A stretch of DNA of 64,000 bases, taken from positions 41,437 through 105,436 of the forward strand of contig JBHJOB010000035.1 of the NCBI GenBank assembly GCA_050330195.1, in the 5' to 3' direction. The notes under the pieces were generated by a model. That model did not search any database and had not been told where the DNA came from. It was given only the letters and a program-made list of their open reading frames with translations. This document shows positions 33,528-42,939 of the stretch, in pieces (the first letter of the stretch is position 1; every line of letters begins with the position of its first letter). The position numbers were made by a program, and so were the translations under genes. This DNA is from JAHQVI01 sp050330195. GTDB lineage: Bacteria; Pseudomonadota; Alphaproteobacteria; Rhizobiales; Rhodomicrobiaceae.

Positions 33528-33562
33528 GGCGGCCTGCCACATGGGCAGGTCAGCCGCTTTTA
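33528..33562 (+). terminator. Intrinsic terminator after the PRC-barrel gene
   Basis: GCGGC and CTGCC pair with GGCAG and GCCGC across a short loop (a 4-base bulge lies on the right arm) and are followed by TTTTAT. The stem overlaps the stop codon of the convergent uracil-DNA glycosylase gene. Confidence 0.5.
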
Positions 33563-34446
33563 TCCGTCCCCCCATCCAGCGCGGCCTTCACCATCAACAA
33601 ATCGCGCCAGGCCATGCGCTTCGACACCGGGTTGCGCAGCAGAAAAGCGGGATGCAGCGTCGCCATCGTCCGAAGCGAGCGTCCGCCTAATTCACAGGTC
33701 TTCCATTTTCCCCGCAGCTTCATGATGCCCTGCTCGGTTTCCAGCACCTGCTTGGCCGCCGCGCCGCCCAGCAGCAGCACTATCTCCGGCTCGACAAGTT
33801 CGATCTGCCGCTGAAGAAAGGGCTGGCACGCCTGCACTTCCTGCGGCGTCGGCGTGCGGTTTCCGGGCGGCCGCCAATAGACGACATTCGTTATGTAAGC
33901 ATCGTCGCGGCCCATTCCGATCGCGGCGAGCATCTTGTCCAGCAACTGCCCGGCCCGTCCGACGAAGGGCGCGCCCTCCAGATCCTCGTCACGCCCCGGC
34001 GCTTCGCCGATGCACATCAGCCGCGCCTGCGGATCGCCGCGCGCGAAACAGAGATTCTTGGCCGTCTTCTTCAACGGGCAGCCGTCAAACCCGACCAGAG
34101 CCGCCTCCAGCGCGGCGAGGTCGGGGGCATGGCGGGCAAGCTCGCGTGCGGCCATGACGCCGGCGTCAACGGTCGGCTGGCCTCCCGCACGCATTGCCGG
34201 GCTGCCTCCCCCCATCGCTCCAGGCCGTTGCGAAGGCGATGCCGGCCGCTCGCCGCCGCGAGGCGCGGGATCGCGCGCGCGCGGATTGCCGGCAGGCGGT
34301 TCCGCTCCGCGAACCGGAAAAGGCTGCGGATCGTAGCGCGACCAGTCCAGCGGCTCTTCCGCCACGGCCTCGTCAACGCCCATCGCCCGATACCAGCGGA
34401 GCAGCTCCAGCGCCAGATTGTCGCTATCGTCCTGCAATTCTTGCAT
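33550..34446 (-). CDS. Uracil-DNA glycosylase, family 4
   Basis: Encodes 298 residues. The core (from about residue 105) has the family 4 motif GEAPGRDEDLEGAPFVGRAG, TNVVYWRPPGNRTPTPQEV and the C-terminal catalytic block TLHPAFLLRN. Cysteines in GCPLKKTAKNLC and in ACQPFLQ fit the iron-sulphur cluster of this family. The N-terminal 100 residues are proline/glycine-rich and poorly conserved, as in many alphaproteobacterial homologues. The ATG at 34446 is preferred over a TTG one codon upstream. It removes uracil from DNA as the first step of base-excision repair. Confidence 0.93.
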   Translation of the reverse strand: MQELQDDSDNLALELLRWYRAMGVDEAVAEEPLDWSRYDPQPFPVRGAEPPAGNPRARDPAPRGGERPASPSQRPGAMGGGSPAMRAGGQPTVDAGVMAARELARHAPDLAALEAALVGFDGCPLKKTAKNLCFARGDPQARLMCIGEAPGRDEDLEGAPFVGRAGQLLDKMLAAIGMGRDDAYITNVVYWRPPGNRTPTPQEVQACQPFLQRQIELVEPEIVLLLGGAAAKQVLETEQGIMKLRGKWKTCELGGRSLRTMATLHPAFLLRNPVSKRMAWRDLLMVKAALDGGTDKSG

Positions 34447-34571
34447 CAATGCTAAATTCGCCTGGCCGGAATTGGGTTGCCACTTGCGTCTTCTTTAGCA
34501 TGGCACATAGAAAAGGAGCAAAGTTCTGTGAACAATGCGCCGCAAGACCGGCCTACGCAAACGAGGGAATT

Positions 34572-36245
34572 ATGACCGACACGCAAGACACGCTGCCTGA
34601 ACGCGAAGGCATGGACTTCGATGTCGTGATCGTCGGCGGCGGCCCGGCCGGACTGGCGGCGGCGATCCGGCTGCGGCAGTTGGCGGCCGAGCAGGACCGG
34701 CACATTTCCGTGGTCGTGCTGGAGAAGGGGTCCGAAGTCGGCGCGCATATCCTCTCCGGCGCGGTGATCGACCCGGTCGGGCTGGACACGCTGCTGCCGG
34801 ACTGGAAGGAGCGCGGAGCGCCCGTTACGCAGAAGGTCGAAACCGACAAATTCGTCTATCTCGGCCCTGCTGGCGAGATGCGCCTGCCGAACATGATGAT
34901 GCCTCCGCTGATGAGCAATCACGGCAACTATATCATCAGCCTTGGCGATCTGACCCGCTGGCTGGCCGAGCAGGCCGAAGAACTTGGCGTCGACGTCTAT
35001 CCCGGCTTTCCGGCGGCCGAAATCCTGCGCGGGGAGAATGGCGAAGTCACCGGCGTCGCAACCGGCGATATGGGCGTGGCGCGCGACGGCGAGCCGAAGG
35101 ACAGCTTTACGCGCGGCATGGAGCTGCGGGGCAAATATACGATCTTCGCCGAGGGCGCCCACGGTTCGCTGACCAAGCAGCTCATTCCAATGTTCGATCT
35201 GCGCAAAGGGCGCGATCCGCAGAAATACGGCATCGGCCTCAAGGAGCTGTGGGAAGTGAAGCCGGAGAACCACAGGCCCGGCCTTGTCCAGCATACGCTC
35301 GGCTGGCCGCTTGACGACCGGACCGGCGGCGGTTCCTTCATGTATCACTATGGTGAAAACCTTGTCGCGGTCGGCTTCGTCGTTCACCTGAATTACGAAA
35401 ACCCCTATCTCGCGCCGTTCGAGGAGTTCCAGCGCTTCAAGACGCACCCCTCCATCGCGCCGACATTCGAGGGCGGCAAGCGGCTGAGCTATGGCGCGCG
35501 GGCGATTACCGAGGGCGGCTGGCAGTCCATCCCCAAGCTCGCTTTTCCCGGCGGCGCGCTTGTCGGCTGTTGCGCGGGCTTCATCAACTTGCCGCGCATC
35601 AAGGGATCGCATAACGCCATCCTGTCCGGGGTTTTGGCAGCCGAAGCCGCCTTCGAGGCGGTCGGCGAAGGCCGCGCGGGCGACGAGCTGATCGCCTATG
35701 AAACCGCGTTCAAATCGAGCCCGATTGCCAAGGATCTGCACCGCGTCCGCAATGTCAAACCGCTGCTGACGCGCTTCGGCACCCGGCTCGGGACGATCCT
35801 CGGCGGCGTCGAAATGTGGCTGAACACGCTGCTGCCCTTCCTTGGCTACACGCTCAAGCACGGCAAGACGGATGCCACCGCCACCAAGCCCGCCGACAAG
35901 TTCAAGCCGATCGACTATCCCAAACCCGACGGCGTCCTGACCTTCGACCGGCTTTCGTCCGTTTTCCTGTCCGGCACCAACCATGAGGAAGACCAGCCCG
36001 TCCATCTGAAGCTGAAAGACCCTTCGATTCCCATCGAGGTCAATCTGCCCGTCTATGCGGAACCGGCGCAGCGCTATTGCCCCGCGGCAGTCTATGAGGT
36101 GATCGAGGAAGGCGGCCAGAAGCGCTTCCAGATCAACGCGCAGAATTGCGTGCATTGCAAAACCTGCGACATCAAGGACCCGTCGCAAAATATCCACTGG
36201 ACCGTGCCGGAGGGCGGCGGCGGGCCGAATTACACCGGCATGTAG
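34572..36245 (+). CDS. Electron transfer flavoprotein-ubiquinone oxidoreductase
   Basis: Encodes 557 residues of ETF-QO, the inner-membrane protein passing electrons from ETF to ubiquinone in fatty-acid, amino-acid and choline-type oxidation. The N-terminal FAD motif is VVIVGGGPAGLAAAIRLR. The C-terminal ferredoxin-like 4Fe-4S cluster is bound by the cysteines in RYCPAAVY and CVHCKTCDI, and the protein ends GGPNYTGM as expected. The ATG at 34572 starts the conserved region; the frame continues upstream over the opposite glycosylase gene and is not coding there. The etfA and etfB genes are not in the window. Confidence 0.96.
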   Translation: MTDTQDTLPEREGMDFDVVIVGGGPAGLAAAIRLRQLAAEQDRHISVVVLEKGSEVGAHILSGAVIDPVGLDTLLPDWKERGAPVTQKVETDKFVYLGPAGEMRLPNMMMPPLMSNHGNYIISLGDLTRWLAEQAEELGVDVYPGFPAAEILRGENGEVTGVATGDMGVARDGEPKDSFTRGMELRGKYTIFAEGAHGSLTKQLIPMFDLRKGRDPQKYGIGLKELWEVKPENHRPGLVQHTLGWPLDDRTGGGSFMYHYGENLVAVGFVVHLNYENPYLAPFEEFQRFKTHPSIAPTFEGGKRLSYGARAITEGGWQSIPKLAFPGGALVGCCAGFINLPRIKGSHNAILSGVLAAEAAFEAVGEGRAGDELIAYETAFKSSPIAKDLHRVRNVKPLLTRFGTRLGTILGGVEMWLNTLLPFLGYTLKHGKTDATATKPADKFKPIDYPKPDGVLTFDRLSSVFLSGTNHEEDQPVHLKLKDPSIPIEVNLPVYAEPAQRYCPAAVYEVIEEGGQKRFQINAQNCVHCKTCDIKDPSQNIHWTVPEGGGGPNYTGM

Positions 36246-36377
36246 GCCGGTTGACGCACCCGCGCCTTGCATGCAGCTTGCAGGGCATGGGCGTACCGGC
36301 GCTGCCGCCGTTGACCTGAATCGATGTCGCATCCATAGTAGCGCCTGTCGATTCACCGGCATTGGGGGACGAGACCG

Positions 36378-37385
36378 ATGCAAGCCGTTTTGAATGCAGT
36401 TTCTGCGCCGCGCAGCACGAGGGCATACCGGGCATTGATCTGGAGCGCCGTCTGTGTGGCGGCTCTGGCTGGCGGAAACGCGGCCGCCCAGAACTACCAG
36501 GCAAGCCAGCGCTGCCAGGAGCTGGAGCAGCGCCTTGTGAGTGAATGGCAGCGCGGCAATAATCCACAGGAAGCCGTGACCCGCCTCGACCAGCAACTCG
36601 AAACGTTTCAGCGGGAGCGGCGTCAGCTCGAAGTCGAAGCCGACCGGCGCGAATGTTACGAAGAGTTCTTCATATTCGGCAAATCCCTGAAGCGGACCGA
36701 ATCCTGTATCCGGCTCGACCGGGACATCGAAAGGCTGCGCCGCGATATTTCCAATCTGCGCCAGCAGCGCGATTCCATGACCAACTCTGCGCAACGCCGG
36801 AGCCGACGCGACGATCTGGTTGCGGAACTCGCCCGCAATGGCTGCGGCGAAAACTACAAGCGCGAATATCAGGCGCGGCGTGGTCCGGACTCGTTTTTCT
36901 CGCTCTGGGAGGATGAAGACACGTCTTTCGACCGCGGCTACGCCAATGCGCCGCCGGAACAATCCGCCCTGCCCTTCGCCTCCTACCGGACGATGTGCGT
37001 CCGGCAATGCGACGGCTTTTATTTCCCCATCAGCTATTCCACGCTCGGAAGCCGCTTCGCCGAGGATGAGGCCAGTTGCAAGGACCAATGCGCCGCCCCC
37101 GCCGAGCTCTATGTTTACAAGAACCCCGGCGAGGACGTTGAGAAGATGGTCTCCCTCACGGGCCAGCCATACAACGACATGAAAAACGCCTGGCGGCACC
37201 GGAAGGAATATATCAACGGCTGTTCCTGCAAGCCGGAGGAATATTCGCTTCAGCAGATCCAGCAATCCGAGCAGGAAAACAAGAAACAGGTCAGCGTTGC
37301 GGCTCCGTCCGGCAACAACGCGGCGCGCCAGCAGCAATCCGCGCCGGAACCGGCTCAGGGCGGACAGCCGCAAGCCGTGCAGTAG
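36378..37385 (+). CDS. DUF2865 family secreted protein
   Basis: Encodes 335 residues. A signal peptide (ALIWSAVCVAALAGGNAAAQ) is followed by a coiled-coil region (about 45-160) and then the DUF2865 core YRTMCVRQCDGFYFPISYST with cysteine pairs around CKDQCAAP and NGCSCKPEE. The C-terminal 40 residues are glutamine/proline-rich. The family is restricted mainly to Hyphomicrobiales and has no known function; several cysteines suggest periplasmic disulphides. A family B repeat begins within 10 bases after the stop codon. Confidence 0.88.
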   Translation: MQAVLNAVSAPRSTRAYRALIWSAVCVAALAGGNAAAQNYQASQRCQELEQRLVSEWQRGNNPQEAVTRLDQQLETFQRERRQLEVEADRRECYEEFFIFGKSLKRTESCIRLDRDIERLRRDISNLRQQRDSMTNSAQRRSRRDDLVAELARNGCGENYKREYQARRGPDSFFSLWEDEDTSFDRGYANAPPEQSALPFASYRTMCVRQCDGFYFPISYSTLGSRFAEDEASCKDQCAAPAELYVYKNPGEDVEKMVSLTGQPYNDMKNAWRHRKEYINGCSCKPEEYSLQQIQQSEQENKKQVSVAAPSGNNAARQQQSAPEPAQGGQPQAVQ

Positions 37386-37390
37386 CGGCC

Positions 37391-37492
37391 AGAGCGAGAT
37401 CCGTTAAGATGGACGCTATCCCCCCATGGTGGGGAGAAGTTTTCGGATAAATCGAGCCTGCACAAACGGATGCATCAGGATCGTTTGCGTAA
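37391..37492 (+). repeat. Family B repeat, copy 2
   Basis: Reads agcgagatccgttaagatgg, then a hairpin (CCCCccatggtGGGG), then ttttcggataaatcgagcct, caaacggatgcatcagga and tcgtttgcgtaagaa. All blocks match the other copies. It starts directly after the DUF2865 stop codon. Confidence 0.75.
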
Positions 37493-37602
37493 GAAATGAC
37501 CAATCGTCAACTTTATGCGGCAGCTTCGCCCAAAGCTGGCATAAACGCTATGATCACGGCGAATGGCCGTGACACGCAAACACCGATAAGGGTGAATTCG
37601 TT

Positions 37603-38421
37603 CTAATTCGCTCGGAGTGTGTCAGCAGCGCCGGCTGATAAAGCCTTGAGCGCATCGACCGCATTGGCTTCGCGGGCATAGTCGACCGGCGTGCGGCCGT
37701 CGCCCAGCTTGCGGCCGGGATCGGCTCCCAGCTCGATGAGCAGACGGATCAACTCCGGCTGATTCTGCTTCGCTGCAATCGCGAGAACGGACCGCCCGGC
37801 GGCATCGGTTGCATCGATGTCCGCGCCAAGATGCACAAGAATGCGTATGGCGAGCGCGACTTCCTTGTGATCCTCCACCTCGACATAATGCTCTACGGCA
37901 ACATGAAGCGGCGTGCATTCGCCTATATCGGCGGCGCGCGCATTGACGTCAGCCCCGGCCTGACCGAGCACGCGGACAATGGAGGCCGCTTCGCGCGCCT
38001 TGATGGCATGGTGAAGCGCGGTCCGGCCCACACGGTCGCGTTGGTCAGGGTCAGCGCCGGCATCCAGCAGAATTTTCGTCATAGCCGCCGTCTCGGCCGC
38101 CATGAGCGGCGTCATCCGGGTGAGTTCTTCAGGCTTGTTCGGAGCCGCGCCGCGTTTGAGCAGATCCTCGACCTTGTCCGCATCCTCGAAGGCAAGCGCG
38201 GTCCACATAGCCTCCTGGATCGACATTTCCAGCGCCACCCGATCGCCTTCAGAGTGAGGCTGGACACGGACGGCGAGATCCACTTTCGGGGAAGCCTTGA
38301 TCGCCTCCTGTGCGCCGGGTGCGGCGTTCAACAGGTAAGGCGACGCAAAAAACATCGCAAACGCGAAAACAGTAAGCGGCGCGCAAAAACCGTCATTGTT
38401 GTTGTGAGAAAGCTTGCGCAT
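37603..38421 (-). CDS. Secreted ankyrin-repeat protein
   Basis: Encodes 272 residues. The N-terminal hydrophobic segment (LTVFAFAMFFASPYLLNAAP) looks like a signal peptide, so the protein is probably periplasmic. Residues from about 75 to 265 contain about five ankyrin repeats, for example MTPLMAAETAAMTKILLDAG and GRTALHHAIKAREAASIVRV. Ankyrin repeats mediate protein binding; the partner is not evident. The ATG at 38421 gives a signal at the N-terminus; the upstream in-frame extension to 38589 does not. Confidence 0.85.
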   Translation of the reverse strand: MRKLSHNNNDGFCAPLTVFAFAMFFASPYLLNAAPGAQEAIKASPKVDLAVRVQPHSEGDRVALEMSIQEAMWTALAFEDADKVEDLLKRGAAPNKPEELTRMTPLMAAETAAMTKILLDAGADPDQRDRVGRTALHHAIKAREAASIVRVLGQAGADVNARAADIGECTPLHVAVEHYVEVEDHKEVALAIRILVHLGADIDATDAAGRSVLAIAAKQNQPELIRLLIELGADPGRKLGDGRTPVDYAREANAVDALKALSAGAADTLRAN

Positions 38422-38646
38422 ACCGCTTATACTGAGCCCCCCAGCCCTAGTCTCGTTAGCGTGCCCGAATAAGGGGACAGGCTTGTAGACAAGCACATCC
38501 GAAAGTCTTCGGCAGTTAGTAACCAACGATTGCACTATAACTGGGATTTGCACTCTTGTCTCAATCAATAAGCGCTTACCGCTGACCATTTCAGGGCCGG
38601 ATATCTCGCATATCGGGCGTTTCCTCGCTGCAGATCAAGCAGCTTA
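38422..38646. other. Intergenic region
   Basis: A 225-base spacer between gltX and the ankyrin gene, both on the minus strand. I see no clear terminator for gltX or promoter motif for the ankyrin gene. Confidence 0.3.
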
Positions 38647-39984
38647 TCAGGCAGTTTTGCCGCCGAGGCGAGCTTCTACCGTTTCTTTTCCCATAAAAGG
38701 AAAAAGCTGTTTCAACTCGGGGCCATCGCTGCGTCCGGTCAGCGCGAGGCGAAGCGGATGAAACAGCGCCTTTCCCTTCGCGCCGGTTGCATCCCTGACT
38801 GCTTGTGTCCATTCGCCCCAACTCTCGCTCGTCCACGGCTCCGGCGGCAGCAATTCGCGCGCGGCCGCCAGTAAATCGGGCGCTTCGATCTGCGGTTCAA
38901 CCGGCCCTGTGACAATGCGCCACCAAAGTCTGGCATCGTCGAAAACGTTTAAATTCAAACGGACGGCCTCCCAGAATGCCTCACCGCCTGAAATGCCTGC
39001 AGCTTCCAGACGGCTCGCCACATCCTCATATCGCAATTCCTGCAACAGACGGGCATTGAGCGCCTTCAACTCATTGATGTCGAAACGCGCTGGTGCACGC
39101 GATAGTTTGGCGAAATCGAACAGATCGGCAAGTGCGTCTAAATCCCTATAGGGCGCGACGGGATTGGATGTGCCGATGGTGGCGGAATGAGACAGGACGG
39201 CGAGCGGCTCAAGCCCATCTTCGCGGAAGGAGCGTATGGACAGGGAGCCGAGCCGCTTGGAGAGCGCGTGTCCGTCAGCATCGACCAGCAGATTGTGATG
39301 TGCGAACTCCGGCGAGAGTGCGCCGATGGCTTCGAAAAGCTGGATCTGCACGCCCGTATTGGCGACATGATCCTCGCCGCGGATGACATGGGTCACGCCG
39401 AAATCGGCGTCGTCCACCACGCTGGGCAACGTGTAGAGATAGGTGCCGTCCTCGCGCACCAGCACGGGATCGGAGAGGGAGGCTGCGTCGATGTTCTGCA
39501 CGCCGCGCACACCGTCAATCCAGCCGACCTCGCGTTCCTCCAGCAGAAACCGCCAATGCGGACGGCGTCCTTCAGCCTCCAGCTTCGCGCGGTCGTCATC
39601 CGTGAGTGTCAAGGCGGCCCGGTCGTAGATGGGGGGCGCACCGCGCGCGAGTTGACGCTTGCGGCGGCGCTCCAGCTCGTCCGGCGTCTCATAGCAGGGA
39701 TAAAGACGCCCGCCGGCCTTCAGCGCCTCGACAACGCCGGCATAGCGCTCAAAGCGCGACGACTGGCGCTCCTCCCGGTCCCAATCAAGCCCCAGCCAGC
39801 GCAGATCCTCGCGGATGCCTTCGACATACTCCTCCTTCGAGCGCTCGACGTCGGTGTCGTCGAAGCGGAGGATGAACGTTCCCTTGTCGCGGCGCGCAAA
39901 GAGCCAGTTGAGCAATGCGGGGCGCAGATTGCCGATATGGATGCGGCCCGTTGGGCTCGGCGCGAAGCGGACGACGGGTGTCAT
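38647..39984 (-). CDS. gltX: Glutamate--tRNA ligase
   Basis: Encodes 445 residues of a class I glutamyl-tRNA synthetase. The ATP-binding HIGH motif is present in PSPTGRIHIGN and the second motif is LSKRLG, the usual KMSKS variant. The C-terminal anticodon-binding region is slightly short compared with the 470-485 residues of the major enzyme. Alphaproteobacteria often have two such genes, one charging both tRNA-Glu and tRNA-Gln; which one this is cannot be decided here. The start overlaps the stop of nadE by four bases. Confidence 0.93.
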   Translation of the reverse strand: MTPVVRFAPSPTGRIHIGNLRPALLNWLFARRDKGTFILRFDDTDVERSKEEYVEGIREDLRWLGLDWDREERQSSRFERYAGVVEALKAGGRLYPCYETPDELERRRKRQLARGAPPIYDRAALTLTDDDRAKLEAEGRRPHWRFLLEEREVGWIDGVRGVQNIDAASLSDPVLVREDGTYLYTLPSVVDDADFGVTHVIRGEDHVANTGVQIQLFEAIGALSPEFAHHNLLVDADGHALSKRLGSLSIRSFREDGLEPLAVLSHSATIGTSNPVAPYRDLDALADLFDFAKLSRAPARFDINELKALNARLLQELRYEDVASRLEAAGISGGEAFWEAVRLNLNVFDDARLWWRIVTGPVEPQIEAPDLLAAARELLPPEPWTSESWGEWTQAVRDATGAKGKALFHPLRLALTGRSDGPELKQLFPFMGKETVEARLGGKTA

Positions 39985-41654
39985 GGATTTTCACGGAATT
40001 TGTTGGTTATGGGGTATCGACGGTCGCGGCCGAAATGGCGGCTGGTGATCTTGACGCCGGGCGCTGACTGGCGGCGCTTGTATTCGGCGAGATAGAGCAG
40101 CCGCTCGACCTTGCGCACGGTTTCGGGCGCATGGCCGCGCTTGACGATCTCGACGACCGGCATCTCGTGATCGACCAGCGATTGCAGGATATCGTCAAGC
40201 TCGTCATAGGGCGGCAGCGAATCCTGATCCTTCTGGCCCTCGCGCAACTCGGCGGTCGGCGCCTTGGTGATGATGTTTTCCGGAATCACAACGCCCTGCG
40301 GCCCGAGTACGCCGCCCGGCAGCGCGGCGTTCCGGTAGCGCGCCAAGGCATAGACCTGCATCTTGTACAGATCCTTGATCGGATTGAAGCCGCCATTCAT
40401 GTCGCCGTAAAGCGTTGCGTAACCGACGGAGACCTCGGATTTGTTGCCGGTCGTCAGCAGCATCGAGCCGAATTTGTTGGAGACGGCCATCAGGATCGTG
40501 CCGCGCGTGCGCGATTGCAGGTTTTCCTCGGTGATGTCCGGATCGCGGCCCTCGAACAGCTTGGCAAGGCTCTCCCCGAAGCCTTCGACGGGCGGGGCGA
40601 TAGGAACGATGTCATAGCGCACGCCCAGCGCTTCGGCGCAGGCGCTGGCATCGGCAAGCGATTCATTGGACGTGTAGCGGTAGGGCAGCATGATGCAGTG
40701 AACCCGCGCCGCGCCCAGCGCATCGACGGCCATCGCCGCCACGAGCGCGGAATCGATGCCGCCCGACAGCCCGAGCACGACGCCGGGAAAACCGGCCTTC
40801 TCAACATAATCGCGCAAGCCAAGCACGCAGGCCCGGTAGATTGCCGCATCGCCTTCTTCGAGCAGCACGGTTTCGCCCGGCTCGCAGCGCCAGCCCTCCG
40901 GCCCCCGCGTCCAGTCGGTCAGCGTGACCTGCTCCTGCCATGCGGGCATTTGCACGGCCAGCCTGCCGCCGGGATTGAGCACGAAGGAGGCCCCGTCGAA
41001 GGCCAGTTCGTCCTGTCCGCCGATCTGGTTGACATAGGCGAGCGGCAGGCCGGTTTCGGTGACGCGCCCGACCGAATGGCCCATGCGGATTTCATGCTTG
41101 TTGAGCGTGAAGGGCGAGCCGTTCGGCACGAGCAGCATTTCCGCGCCGGTTTCGGCAAGACATTCGCAGACATCCTCGCTCCAGATGTCCTCGCAGATCG
41201 GCAGACCTAGACGAATATCGCGGAAGTTCAGCGGCCCCGGCATCGAGCCGGTGGCGAAGACGCGCTTTTCGTCGAACACGCCGTAATTGGGCAGATCGAC
41301 CTTGTGCCGGACATCCACGACAACGCCCTGATCGAGCAGCGCCACGGAATTATACGGCTTGCCGTCGCCGGGCCACGGTGTGCCGATCAGCATGGCCGGG
41401 CCGCCATCGGCGGTATCCCTGGCAAGCGTCTCCACGGTCTTGTGCGCGGCCTGGATGAAGGCGGGCTTGCCGATCAGATCTTCTGGCGGATAACCGGTTA
41501 TGAACAGCTCGGAGAACACGATCAGATCCGCGCCGCCAGCCGCGGCTTCAGCCCGCGCACGCCGAGCGAGCGCGGCATTGCCTTCAAGGTCGCCGACGGT
41601 CGGGTTGAGCTGGGCAAGGGCGATGCGCAGCGACGATGTCCGGTCCGCGCTCAT
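39981..41654 (-). CDS. nadE: Glutamine-dependent NAD+ synthetase
   Basis: Encodes 557 residues. The N-terminal nitrilase-type glutaminase domain (1 to about 255) has the catalytic triad Glu in FSELFITGYPPEDL, Lys in VRHKVDLPNYG and Cys in GLPICEDIWSE. The C-terminal synthetase domain has the ATP-binding loop LSGGIDSALVAAM. It makes NAD+ from deamido-NAD+ using glutamine nitrogen passed through an internal channel. It is upstream of gltX, overlapping by four bases (ATGA), so both are co-transcribed. Confidence 0.96.
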   Translation of the reverse strand: MSADRTSSLRIALAQLNPTVGDLEGNAALARRARAEAAAGGADLIVFSELFITGYPPEDLIGKPAFIQAAHKTVETLARDTADGGPAMLIGTPWPGDGKPYNSVALLDQGVVVDVRHKVDLPNYGVFDEKRVFATGSMPGPLNFRDIRLGLPICEDIWSEDVCECLAETGAEMLLVPNGSPFTLNKHEIRMGHSVGRVTETGLPLAYVNQIGGQDELAFDGASFVLNPGGRLAVQMPAWQEQVTLTDWTRGPEGWRCEPGETVLLEEGDAAIYRACVLGLRDYVEKAGFPGVVLGLSGGIDSALVAAMAVDALGAARVHCIMLPYRYTSNESLADASACAEALGVRYDIVPIAPPVEGFGESLAKLFEGRDPDITEENLQSRTRGTILMAVSNKFGSMLLTTGNKSEVSVGYATLYGDMNGGFNPIKDLYKMQVYALARYRNAALPGGVLGPQGVVIPENIITKAPTAELREGQKDQDSLPPYDELDDILQSLVDHEMPVVEIVKRGHAPETVRKVERLLYLAEYKRRQSAPGVKITSRHFGRDRRYPITNKFRENP

Positions 41655-41672
41655 TTCGGCCCGCCCGCGAAG

Positions 41673-42677
41673 TCAGGCCTTGTGCCAGCCTTTTCGCTCT
41701 TCATTGATCCGCTTGAAGATCTCATCCACTTCCTCGTCGGAGGAGACTTTATGCGCCTGTCCGCCATAGATCAGATATTTCCATTTCAGATTCGGACTGC
41801 GGGCTAGCTCACGCGGCTTCACCGCCATCAGCTTCTCCATGGAGCACGTCCGATTGACCCATGGCGCGAAGAACACGTCCTGCTTCGCCTGTTCGATATC
41901 ATGGTAGCTCAACAATCCGTTTTCCACCGCCGTACGCACCATATCGACATAGGCGAACTGCACAAAGCCCGAACAGATGAAATCCACCGGCGCGAAGCGT
42001 TTGCCGCGGCGCAGGAATTCGGTGATGGTCGGCGCGCGGCCGAACAGCTTGTTGCGGAGGCGGAAAAAGAAGTTCGAGCGATTGGTCGCGAGCGCAACCA
42101 GCAGCGCGAAATTGTAATCGTCATCCTTGATGAAGCGCAGCATCCGGCCGCTGACCATAGGCCGCATCTCCGGCTTGAACCACTCCGCTTCCAGCCGCTT
42201 GACGCCAACCACATAGCGGGGCGTTTCCCTTGTATCCTTGTACACCTTGGTGGGCGCAACGATCTCTGAAAATGCGCCGAGGTCAACGCCGCTGAACGTT
42301 GCTTCGATCAGGAAGGAGCGGTCGACGCCCGCATAATGGCGCGGCGTGATGAAGGTGAGCGCCGCATGGGCGAAACGACTGTCATCGAAACTGCGCATGA
42401 GAAAGGAAAAGAAGCTCTCCAGCCGCGTGGAGAGCACGATGTCTCCCGGCTCAAGAAAATGGCCGTGCTGGAACCGTTCCACCGGCATGGGCCAGGAAAC
42501 ATCCCGCGGCTCTGGGATCGCGGCTGTTTCATGCGGGATGTCGAGCGCGCCGGCTCCGTTCGCTTCGGGATGCGCCGCACGGTTCGTCACGGCCTCCCTC
42601 ACGGCCTCATCGACCGTCATGCCGAGGTCTTCCGGCTTGAATTTATTCCAGGCGGATGTCCTGACCGCTCGTCCCAT
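41673..42677 (-). CDS. YiiX/YebB-like permuted NlpC/P60 cysteine hydrolase
   Basis: Encodes about 334 residues. The pattern FLEPGDIVLSTRLESFF, DSRFAHAALTF with a histidine, and later the cysteine in VDFICSGFVQFAY is the order His-before-Cys typical of circularly permuted NlpC/P60 (YiiX/LRAT) enzymes. Members hydrolyse amide or ester bonds in lipids or peptides; substrate unknown. No signal peptide, so cytoplasmic. The ATG at 42677 has a GGAG site; a start 11 codons further upstream is also open. It lies 18 bases before nadE on the same strand and could belong to its operon. Confidence 0.7.
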   Translation of the reverse strand: MGRAVRTSAWNKFKPEDLGMTVDEAVREAVTNRAAHPEANGAGALDIPHETAAIPEPRDVSWPMPVERFQHGHFLEPGDIVLSTRLESFFSFLMRSFDDSRFAHAALTFITPRHYAGVDRSFLIEATFSGVDLGAFSEIVAPTKVYKDTRETPRYVVGVKRLEAEWFKPEMRPMVSGRMLRFIKDDDYNFALLVALATNRSNFFFRLRNKLFGRAPTITEFLRRGKRFAPVDFICSGFVQFAYVDMVRTAVENGLLSYHDIEQAKQDVFFAPWVNRTCSMEKLMAVKPRELARSPNLKWKYLIYGGQAHKVSSDEEVDEIFKRINEERKGWHKA

Positions 42678-42939
42678 AGTCCCATGCTCCAAACACAACG
42701 CAGGCGCCACGCGAAGCCGCTTTCCTACACAGTCGGAAGAGCGGACGCAAGGCGGTGAACGTTCGGGAGCGCCTTTGGCTGGACTTGTGCGGCCATGATG
42801 TCGTCGAGAAACCGGCTCGCCGACCTGATGGCGTCCGGCGACGCATTCACCGCATGCAGATTCTCAAGTTGCGCCGGGAAAAGGCGAACGCGCTGTCCGC
42901 CTTTTCTTCTTTCGGCGATTGTGCCAAGCGACGGCCATG

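Noticed and set aside
34194..34571. N-terminal extension of ETF-QO
   Set aside because: The open frame upstream of 34572 lies opposite the uracil-DNA glycosylase gene, is arginine/proline-rich and has no similarity to ETF-QO.
34452..37373. 973-codon open frame on the minus strand
   Set aside because: It is a shadow of ETF-QO and the DUF2865 gene; the product lacks any domain and has the composition of an antisense frame in G+C-rich DNA.
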